This document shows positions 6,596 through 15,380 of a stretch of DNA of 25,002 nucleotides, piece by piece; position 1 is the stretch's first letter, and the number at the start of each line of letters is the position of its first letter. Under the pieces are notes generated by a model. That model worked only from the letters and a program-made list of their open reading frames with translations. It did no database searches and was not told where the DNA came from. The DNA is from Gemmatimonadota bacterium. Its GTDB lineage: Bacteria; Gemmatimonadota; Gemmatimonadetes; Gemmatimonadales; GWC2-71-9. Location: positions 1 through 25,002 of the forward strand of contig QHTW01000157.1 of NCBI GenBank assembly GCA_003220955.1. The letters run 5' to 3'. Position numbers and translations under genes: made by a program.

Positions 6596-7106
6596 GCTCA
6601 AGCGCATCGTCTTCGACGAGGAGACGATCGCCGAGCGAGTCCAGGCCCTGGGCCGGGAAATCACGGCGGCCTATCCGGATGGCGATCTGCTGGTGCTGGG
6701 CCTGCTCAAGGGCAGCTTCATCTTCTTGAGTGATCTGGTGCGGCGCATCGACCGGCCGCTGCAGGTGGATTTCCTCGTCGCCTCGAGCTACGGCGAGGGA
6801 ACGGTGTCGAGCGGGAAGGTGCGGCTGGTGTATGATCCGGAAACCGAGCTCGCCGGGAAGCACATCCTGCTGGTCGAGGACATCATCGACACCGGCAAGA
6901 CGTTAAACAAGCTGGTCGGGCTGCTCCGGCAGCGCCGGCCGCGCAGTCTGGAGATCTGTGCGCTGTTGCACAAACATGTGGCGGACCACTTGGAGCTGGA
7001 GGCGAAGTTCGTGGGACTCGACGCCCCGACGCTGTTCCTGGTCGGGTACGGCCTCGATCACGCGGAAAACTTCCGGCACCTTCCTTATATCGCGAGTCTG
7101 ACGTAG
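6552..7106 (+). CDS. hpt: Hypoxanthine (guanine) phosphoribosyltransferase
   Basis: 184 residues. Purine salvage enzyme joining hypoxanthine or guanine to PRPP to give IMP or GMP. The PRPP-binding motif LLVEDIIDTGKTL (106-118) is complete, with the acidic E109-D110 pair. The flexible-loop region with SSYGEGTVSSG (78-88) and the C-terminal FLVGYGLDHAENFRHLPYI, which stacks on the base, are both present. Length and order match bacterial Hpt. GGTGAGG at 6541-6547 is a good Shine-Dalgarno sequence 4 nt before the ATG, which supports a start inside the tilS 3' end. ftsH begins at the base after the stop codon. Confidence 0.96.
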   Translation: MLPSTAQLKQTGGRELKRIVFDEETIAERVQALGREITAAYPDGDLLVLGLLKGSFIFLSDLVRRIDRPLQVDFLVASSYGEGTVSSGKVRLVYDPETELAGKHILLVEDIIDTGKTLNKLVGLLRQRRPRSLEICALLHKHVADHLELEAKFVGLDAPTLFLVGYGLDHAENFRHLPYIASLT

Positions 7107-9094
<1,988 letters not shown>

Positions 9095-9098
<4 letters not shown>

Positions 9099-10366
9099 CC
9101 GTCTCTCCGTCGGCCCCAGCCGCCGACCTCTCGAAGCTCCGGATCAATCGCGACGACCCGCCGCCCGCAGTCAAGCGGGCGCTGGGTCGCGTGCTCTGGT
9201 TGGTCGCGGCCGCGGTGGTCATCATTGCGGTTGTCGTGGTGCTTGGGCGGCGTGGAGCGGTGGTGCCCGTTCAAGTGGTGACGGTGACAACGTCGGGCGG
9301 CGGAGGGGCGGCGAGGGGCGGCACCGGCGCGGTCGCGGTGGTTGCGAACGGATACGTGGTCGCGCGCACGAAGGCGGCTGTGTCCGCCAAAATCCCCGGG
9401 CGCCTCGCCGTCCTGAACGTGAGTGAAGGCTCCCGGCTCCAGCAGGGCGACATCATCGCCCGGCTCGACAATGCCGATTACGCCGCCGCCGTGGGCGAGG
9501 CGGAAGCCGGCCTTGCGAGCGCGAAGGCGACGTTGATCGAGGCGCAGTCCGACCGCGACCAGATGCAGCGCGATTTCGTGCGCGTGCGGGACATCCACGC
9601 GCAGAATCCGAATCTCGTCTCACCGCAGGACATCGAGAACGCCGAGAGCCGCGCCCGTCAGGCCGAGGCGCGCTTCGGCGCGCAGTCGGCGCGCGTGGAT
9701 GCGGCCGGGGCGGCGCTCCGCGTGGCGCAGGCGAACCTGGAAAACACCTACATTCGCGCACCCTTCTCCGGCACCGTCCTGCGCAAGGAAGCGGAAGTCG
9801 GCGAGGTGGTCGCGCCGTCGGTGGGCGGCGGGTTGACGCGCGGCGCCGTCGTCACGATGGCCGACCTCGCCACGCTCGAGGTCGAAGTCGATGTCAACGA
9901 GGCGTACATCGCGCGCGTGCACGGTGGCCAGCAGGCGCGCATTACGCTCGACGCCTATCCCGACACGGCGTTCCGCGGGACCGTCCGCCAGGTTGTGCCG
10001 ACGGCCGACCGCCAACGCGCCACCGTGCAGGTGAAAGTCGCGATCGTCGATCGCGATCCGCGCATTCTGACCGAGATGGGCGCGAAAGTCGAGTTCCTGG
10101 AAGCGCCCCGCGCGGCACCGGCCGGCACTACGCAACCCGTGGAGCGTCCCCGGATCATCGTGCCCGCCGAGGCCGTCCGGTCCGAGAATGGCCGCAACGT
10201 CGTGTGGATCGTGCGCGACGGACGGTTACAGAGTCGTGACGTTGACGCAGGTCCGGTCAGCGGTAACTTCCGCGAGATTCGTTCCGGCCTCTCGGGGGGC
10301 GAGCAGTTGCTGGTGGGCGGTGTTGAAACTCCCAAAGAGGGCCAGCGCGTAAAGACCGCGCCGTAG
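9095..10366 (+). CDS. HlyD/MacA-family periplasmic adaptor of an efflux system
   Basis: 423 residues from a GTG start (GTGA overlap with ftsH). One membrane-spanning helix near residues 32-51 anchors the protein in the inner membrane. Then come a lipoyl/biotinyl-like half-motif with VSAKIPGRLAVLNVSEGSRLQQGDIIARLD (in the 90-125 region), an alpha-helical hairpin rich in Ala, Glu and Arg (130-210), the second lipoyl half with YIRAPFSGTVLRKEAEVGEVV, and a beta-barrel domain. This is the layout of membrane-fusion proteins such as MacA and YknX, which link an inner-membrane ABC transporter to an outer-membrane channel. The ATPase and two permeases follow, so it is the adaptor of that transporter. 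No outer-membrane channel gene is in the window. The substrate is unknown: macrolides, peptides, lipids or lipoproteins are all possible. Confidence 0.92.
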
Positions 10367-10374
10367 TCGTCACC

Positions 10375-10404
10375 TTCCACATTCCAACTTTCCAACGGTC
10401 CAAC
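10375..10404 (+). repeat. Short TTCCAAC-type repeats in front of the ABC ATPase gene
   Basis: Four imperfect copies of TTCCAAC (starting near 10375, 10382, 10390 and 10398) fill the 38-nt gap between the adaptor and the ATPase gene. The tract is pyrimidine-rich and contains no Shine-Dalgarno sequence. It could be a translation-enhancing leader or a simple-sequence remnant. Confidence 0.55.
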
Positions 10405-11106
10405 ATGGCCCTAGTCGAGATTCGCGACGTCTACAAATCATTCCAGCGCGATACCCAGCGGATCGACGTGTTTACCGGGCTGACGCTCGACATCGACGCG
10501 GGCAGCTTCACGGCCTTGATGGGACCGTCGGGCTCTGGCAAATCGACGCTCCTGAATCTCATTGCAGGGCTTGACAAGCCGACGCGCGGCACCGTGCGGG
10601 TGGGCGGCGAAGCCGTCAGTGAGATGTCGGCGAGCCAGCTCGCCGCCTGGCGGGCGCGCCACATCGGCTTCGTCTTCCAGTCGTTCAACCTGCTCCCGGT
10701 GCTCACGGCCTATCAGAACGTGGAGCTGCCGCTCCTGCTCACGCGCCTGTCGGGAAAAGAGCGGAATGAGCGCGTCAAGATCGCGCTCGACGTCGTGGGC
10801 CTCGCCGATCGCGCCGATCACTATCCGCGCCAGTTGTCCGGCGGGCAGGAACAGCGGACGGCCATCGCGCGCGCCATCGTCGCCGATCCCACGGTGATGC
10901 TGCTCGACGAGCCCACCGGCCAGCTCGACGCCAAGAGCTCGCAGGAAGTGCTGGCGCTGCTCCAGCGGTTGAACAGCGAGTTCACCAAGACGATCATCAT
11001 CGTGACGCACGACGCCCATGCGGCCGAGCGCGCCAAGATGGTACTGCACCTCGAGAAGGGTGACCTGATCGAGAAACCGCGCGCGACCGCGGCGGCCATG
11101 CGGTGA
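10405..11106 (+). CDS. ABC transporter ATP-binding protein (MacB/LolD type)
   Basis: 233 residues. All ATPase motifs are present in order: Walker A GPSGSGKST (40-48), Q-loop Gln92 in VFQSFNLLP, signature LSGGQ (144-148), Walker B VMLLDEP with Glu169, and the switch His202 in IVTHD. The Q-loop context (FNLLPVLTAYQNVELPLLL) is typical of the MacB/LolD/FtsE group, which works with FtsX-like permeases rather than importers. Two small deviations are LSGGQEQRTA, where most relatives have a second Gln, and DEPTGQLD instead of DEPTGNLD. Neither touches a catalytic residue. The gene starts after a 38-nt gap without a ribosome binding site and ends in a GTGA overlap with the first permease. Confidence 0.95.
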   Translation: MALVEIRDVYKSFQRDTQRIDVFTGLTLDIDAGSFTALMGPSGSGKSTLLNLIAGLDKPTRGTVRVGGEAVSEMSASQLAAWRARHIGFVFQSFNLLPVLTAYQNVELPLLLTRLSGKERNERVKIALDVVGLADRADHYPRQLSGGQEQRTAIARAIVADPTVMLLDEPTGQLDAKSSQEVLALLQRLNSEFTKTIIIVTHDAHAAERAKMVLHLEKGDLIEKPRATAAAMR

Positions 11107-12245
11107 AGTACTTCCGGCTGGTCCTCGCCAACCTCGGCCGCCACAGGCTGCGGACGGTTCTGACGATCCTGAGCGTGGCGCTGGCGTTGTTCCTGTTCGC
11201 GTCGCTGCGCAGCGTGACCACCACGCTCGCGGCCACGGCGCAGTTCGGTGGCGCGCGTCGTCTCGTGACGACGAACGCAACGGGACTCGTCTTCCCGCTG
11301 CCATTGGCCTACGGCAACCGGATCAAGGCCCTGCCCGGGGTGACCGGATTGAGCTGGGCGAACTGGTTCGGCGGCAAGTACGGCGACGGCAAACGGTTTT
11401 TCGCCAACTTCGCCGTCGACGCCGAATCGTATCTCAAGATCTATCCCGAGATCGTTCTGCCGGCGGATCAGCGGGACGCATTCCTCAAGGATCGCACCGG
11501 CGCGCTCATCGGCAAGCGGCTGCTCAGCCAGTTCGGCTGGAAGCTGGGACAGAACGTCACGCTCCAGGGCACGATCTTCCCGGGCGACTGGACGTTCACC
11601 GTTGACGGCGTCTACACCCCGACCGATCCGGCGATCGGTGACGACGTCCTGATCTTCCATCACGATTACTTCGACGAGCGCATCGGCCGCGCCGGCATCG
11701 CGGGATGGTACATCGTCGAAATCGACGACGTTTCGCACGCGCCCGCGGTCGCCAAATCCATCGACGACCTATTCCGCAATTCGAGCTCACCGACCAAGAC
11801 CGGCACGGAGCGCGAATTCCAGGCGACCTTTGCGACAATGTGGGGCAACGTGAGTTTCCTGATGAGCACCATCGGGCTCGCCGTCGTGTTCGCCATCCTG
11901 CTCGTCACGGCGAACGCGATGATGATGAGCGCGCGCGAGCGCACCGGAGAGATCGCGGTGCTGAAGACGATCGGCTTCTCCGATCGCCTGTTGTTTGCGC
12001 TCGTGATGGTGGAGGCCGGCGTCATGGCGCTGACCGGCGCGGTGCTCGGCCTGGGTGGAGCGAAACTCTTCTATCCGGCCATCAACTTCAACGGGCTGGG
12101 ATTCCTGCCGGGGTTTACCGTCGCGCCGAGCACCTTGATCATCGGCGCGCTCGTGGCGATCGGCTTGATGCTGGCGAGCGGCCTCGCTCCCGCGCTGCGG
12201 GCCGCGCGGCTTCCGATCGTCCAGGCGTTGCGGCACGTCGAATGA
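11103..12245 (+). CDS. ABC transporter permease, FtsX/MacB type (first of two)
   Basis: 380 residues from a GTG that overlaps the ATPase stop. The layout is MacB-like: one membrane helix at the N-terminus (LRTVLTILSVALALFLFASL), a periplasmic domain of about 220 residues, then three membrane helices in the C-terminal third, with the ARERTGEIAVLKTIGFS cytoplasmic coupling loop that contacts the ATPase, and a final PALRAARLPIVQALRHVE tail. Unlike MacB itself the ATPase is separate, and unlike a homodimer system a second, different permease follows, so a heterodimeric pump is likely. The periplasmic domain gives no hint of substrate. ATGA overlap with the next gene. Confidence 0.92.
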   Translation: MKYFRLVLANLGRHRLRTVLTILSVALALFLFASLRSVTTTLAATAQFGGARRLVTTNATGLVFPLPLAYGNRIKALPGVTGLSWANWFGGKYGDGKRFFANFAVDAESYLKIYPEIVLPADQRDAFLKDRTGALIGKRLLSQFGWKLGQNVTLQGTIFPGDWTFTVDGVYTPTDPAIGDDVLIFHHDYFDERIGRAGIAGWYIVEIDDVSHAPAVAKSIDDLFRNSSSPTKTGTEREFQATFATMWGNVSFLMSTIGLAVVFAILLVTANAMMMSARERTGEIAVLKTIGFSDRLLFALVMVEAGVMALTGAVLGLGGAKLFYPAINFNGLGFLPGFTVAPSTLIIGALVAIGLMLASGLAPALRAARLPIVQALRHVE

Positions 12246-13402
12246 TTCCCATCGTCTACAACGTCCGCAGCGTGGTGCGCCGTCCCGTGTCGACGGCGCT
12301 CACAGCTCTCGGCGTCGGCCTCGTCGTCGCCGTGTTCATCGGCATGCTCGCGCTCGCGAACGGCTTCCGCGCGGCGCTGGCGAAGACCGGCTCGAACACG
12401 AATGCGTTGGTCCTGCGCAAGGGCGCTGATTCCGAGCTGTCCAGTGGATTGGGTCGCGACGTCGCCAGCATCATTGCGGCCGATCCGCATGTGGCGACTG
12501 GGGCGGACAATCGGCCGCTGGTCTCGCCCGAAGTGTATGTGCTCATCCCCCTCGCGAAAGCGTTCGACACGACGCAGATCGCGAACGTCGTGGTGCGCGG
12601 CGTGAGCGATCAGGCCTGGCAGGTACGGTCGAACGTGAAGATCACGGCCGGCCAGCGCCCCACCTCGGGGCGACCGGAGGTCTGCGTGGGAAGCCGGCTC
12701 ACCAAACGGTTTCCGCACACCGGCGTGGGGCAGACGCTCCACTTCGCCGGTCGCGACTGGACGGTGACATGCCAGTTTTCCGCCGCAGGGTCGGCATTCG
12801 AGTCCGAGATCTGGGGGGAAAACGAGCAGTTCATGCCCGTGTTCCGCGGCGATGTCTTTCAGTCGATTACGTTTCGGCTGAAGGATCCCGCCACGTTTGA
12901 CGACGCGCAGCGCGCGCTGCAGGCGGACAAGCGCCTGACCGTCGATGTGCACCGCGAGTCCGAGTTTTACGCGCAACAATCGCAGCTCCTGGGCAATATC
13001 CTGAGCTTCCTCGCCATCATGATCACCGGGATCATGGCGGTGGGTGCGGTCTTTGGCGCGATCAACACGATGTACGCCGCGATCGCGTCGCGCGCCCCGG
13101 AGATCGGGGTGCTGCTCACTCTGGGGTTCAGGCCGTGGACCGTCCTCGTGAGCTTCCTCGCCGAGTCCGCGTTCATCGCCGTCATCGGCGGCGTTTTGGG
13201 TGGCCTGTTTTCACTGCCGCTCAATGGCATCGTGACCAGCACGACGAACTGGTCGAGCTTCAGCGAGATCGCGTTCAGCTTCCGCGTGACGCCGGCGCTG
13301 CTGCTGGTCGGCCTGATCTTCGCGGTCGTGATGGGCGTCGTCGGCGGGTTCTTCCCGGCGCTCCGCGCGGCTCGCCTGCAGGTGGTCCAGGCGCTCAGGT
13401 GA
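12242..13402 (+). CDS. ABC transporter permease, FtsX/MacB type (second of two)
   Basis: 386 residues. The ATG at 12242 overlaps the stop of the first permease, and it begins the hydrophobic N-terminal helix (STALTALGVGLVVAVFIGML) at the right place. The reading frame is open further upstream, but that part lies antiparallel to no signal and within the first permease, so it is not used. Layout matches the first permease: periplasmic domain, three C-terminal helices, a coupling loop with IASRAPEIGVLLTLGFRPW and a PALRAARLQVVQALR end. The sequence is clearly different from the first permease, which supports a heterodimer. The GTGA overlap at the end couples this gene to folP. Confidence 0.92.
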   Translation: MIPIVYNVRSVVRRPVSTALTALGVGLVVAVFIGMLALANGFRAALAKTGSNTNALVLRKGADSELSSGLGRDVASIIAADPHVATGADNRPLVSPEVYVLIPLAKAFDTTQIANVVVRGVSDQAWQVRSNVKITAGQRPTSGRPEVCVGSRLTKRFPHTGVGQTLHFAGRDWTVTCQFSAAGSAFESEIWGENEQFMPVFRGDVFQSITFRLKDPATFDDAQRALQADKRLTVDVHRESEFYAQQSQLLGNILSFLAIMITGIMAVGAVFGAINTMYAAIASRAPEIGVLLTLGFRPWTVLVSFLAESAFIAVIGGVLGGLFSLPLNGIVTSTTNWSSFSEIAFSFRVTPALLLVGLIFAVVMGVVGGFFPALRAARLQVVQALR

Positions 13403-14565
13403 AAGTCACCGCGCTCGCCGCGCACACACCGGAAGCGGTGCGCGCGGCGCTCGCGGCGCGTGGGTGGGAAGCCCAGCCGGCCTGGTTCGCGGCGATCGGC
13501 ATCCAGCCGTTTGTCGTTCTCATCGAAGACATCACCGAGCCAGAGCGCGAAGCGCTGGTGCATTGGGGTGCCAAGTCGGGCACCGATGTGCTCACCGGCA
13601 ACGGCTGGGCCCTGATTGCGGGCGCAGCGAGCCGGATCGCGCCGCTCGCCCGCTACGACCGCGCGCCCGCCGAGCTCGCGCGGCTTGCGTCGACGCTGGG
13701 CCGGCTGCTTGCGGCGCGCGCCGAACCACCGCGAACCTGGGGGATTCGGGGCGGGGAGGTCTCGCTCGAGAAGCCCCTGATCATCGGGATCATCAACGTC
13801 ACCCCGGATTCATTTTCAGATGGCGGCCATCTCGCATCCGCTGACGCGGCGATCGAGCACGGCGCGCGGCTCATTTCGGACGGCGCACGCCTGCTCGATG
13901 TTGGCGGTGAGTCGACGCGTCCGGGTGCGGATCCCGTCCCGGTGAAGGAAGAGATCGCCCGGGTCGTGCCCGTGATCGCGGGGCTGCAGCACCGCGAGCT
14001 CGGTCCTATTTCGGTCGACACGCGCAAGGCGGAGGTGGCGCGTGCGGCGCTCGACGCGGGGGCGGCCGTGATCAACGACGTCTCAGGCCTCAGCTTCGAC
14101 GCCGAGCTGACGGCGGTCGCGCGCGACGCGCAGGCGGGCGTGATTCTCATGCATATGCGCGGCACCCCGGCCACGATGGACGACCTCGCGACATACGGCC
14201 ACGTCGCGCGCGAGGTTGCTGCGGAACTGGCGGCAGGGGCGGCAAAGGCGGAACAGGGGGGGATCGCTCCGGAACGGATCGTTCTCGACCCCGGGTTTGG
14301 GTTCGCCAAAACGGCGACGCAGAACTTCCGGTTGCTCGACGAACTGGCAACGATCGTCGCGCTGGGCTATCCTGTAGCCGTCGGCCTGTCGCGGAAGCGG
14401 TTTTTGGGGGCGGCGACGGGGCGGCCCGTGGAGGACCGCGATCGCGCCACGGCTGTTGCCTGCGCCCTCGCCTGGGAGCGAGGAGCGCGCCTGTTCCGGG
14501 TTCACGACGTCGCGTTGACACGCGAGGCCCTTGCACTGGCGAGCGCTACGACCAATCCACCGTGA
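13399..14565 (+). CDS. folP: Dihydropteroate synthase, long form with N-terminal extension
   Basis: 388 residues; joins 6-hydroxymethyl-dihydropterin pyrophosphate to p-aminobenzoate in folate synthesis and is the sulfonamide target. The catalytic TIM barrel covers about 126-388, with all signature loops: NVTPDSFSDGG (133-143), GGESTRPG (169-176), SVDT (205-208), IND (225-227), MHMRG (251-255), LDPGFGFAKT (296-305), SRKRF (331-335) and RVHD (367-370). The first 115 or so residues are an extra domain absent from the 280-residue E. coli enzyme. Its pattern (a hydrophobic strand, EDITEPEREALVHWGAKSG, LIAGAASRIAPL, LARLASTLGRLL) resembles the N-terminal domain of the long clostridial-type enzymes. 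The GTG start overlaps the second permease stop, and no other start would shorten the protein to the classical length. GTGA overlap with cdaA. Confidence 0.96.
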   Translation: MKVTALAAHTPEAVRAALAARGWEAQPAWFAAIGIQPFVVLIEDITEPEREALVHWGAKSGTDVLTGNGWALIAGAASRIAPLARYDRAPAELARLASTLGRLLAARAEPPRTWGIRGGEVSLEKPLIIGIINVTPDSFSDGGHLASADAAIEHGARLISDGARLLDVGGESTRPGADPVPVKEEIARVVPVIAGLQHRELGPISVDTRKAEVARAALDAGAAVINDVSGLSFDAELTAVARDAQAGVILMHMRGTPATMDDLATYGHVAREVAAELAAGAAKAEQGGIAPERIVLDPGFGFAKTATQNFRLLDELATIVALGYPVAVGLSRKRFLGAATGRPVEDRDRATAVACALAWERGARLFRVHDVALTREALALASATTNPP

Positions 14566-15380
14566 ACGTAGACGCCTTTAAGTTCCTGTCGCCGCGGCTC
14601 TGGCCGGATCTCTTCGAGATCCTGCTGGTCTCCTTCGTCGTCTACCGGTTCCTGCTGTTCCTCGTCGGCACGCGCGCGCTGCAAATCGTGATCGGCCTCG
14701 TGATCCTGTCGCTGACCTACTTCGTGGCGGTGTTTGCCAAGTTCACGATGATCAGCACGCTGCTGGGCGTCGTGTTCACCTACGGGGCCTTCGCGGCGGT
14801 GGTCGTGTTTCAGCCGGAGCTGCGCAACGCGCTCGCGCGGCTCGGCCAATCCCGCTTGATGCGCGCGTTCTCGCGCGGCGACCGCCAATCGGTGGCCGAA
14901 GAGATCGCGGAAGCGCTCGACCGCCTGTCGCGCGCGGGGACCGGCGCCATCATCGCCGTCGAAGGCGACATCGGGCTCGAGGAGTTCATCACCACCGGCG
15001 TCCCGATGGAAGCGAAAGTCTCGGCCGACCTGTTGACCACGATCTTCACACCGTACTCGCCGCTGCACGACGGCTCCGTCCTGATTCGCGGCGATCAGAT
15101 CATCGGGGCGGGCTGCGTGCTCCCCCTGACGCAGTTCAAGGTCGCCGACAAGTCGCTCGGGACGCGGCACCGCGCCGCGCTTGGCCTGTCGGAGGAGACC
15201 GATGCGACGGTGCTCGTCGTCTCGGAAGAGACGTCCACGATCTCCGTCGCCAGTCATGGCCTCTTGTATCGCCACCTCACGCCGCAACAGTTGCGTGACC
15301 TGCTCTCCGGCGCCGTTTCGCATCTCGAGGGTACCGGGAGGCGGCCGCTGTCGCGCTCCTGGTTCTCATCGGCTATGTGA
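14562..15380 (+). CDS. cdaA: Diadenylate cyclase (c-di-AMP synthase), CdaA type
   Basis: 272 residues. CdaA makes the second messenger c-di-AMP from two ATP and is tied to potassium, osmotic and cell-wall homeostasis. Three membrane helices (about 17-36, 40-58 and 63-83) lead into the DAC domain. The RHR motif (202-204, GTRHRAALG) is intact, as are the SPLHD and VVSEETSTIS segments. The usual DGA motif reads DGS (170-172): the metal-binding Asp is kept but the Ala is Ser. The common neighbours cdaR and glmM are absent; folP lies upstream, an arrangement also seen in other phyla. The GTG start overlaps folP (GTGA), and the stop overlaps the GTG of the next gene. Confidence 0.94.
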   Translation: MNVDAFKFLSPRLWPDLFEILLVSFVVYRFLLFLVGTRALQIVIGLVILSLTYFVAVFAKFTMISTLLGVVFTYGAFAAVVVFQPELRNALARLGQSRLMRAFSRGDRQSVAEEIAEALDRLSRAGTGAIIAVEGDIGLEEFITTGVPMEAKVSADLLTTIFTPYSPLHDGSVLIRGDQIIGAGCVLPLTQFKVADKSLGTRHRAALGLSEETDATVLVVSEETSTISVASHGLLYRHLTPQQLRDLLSGAVSHLEGTGRRPLSRSWFSSAM

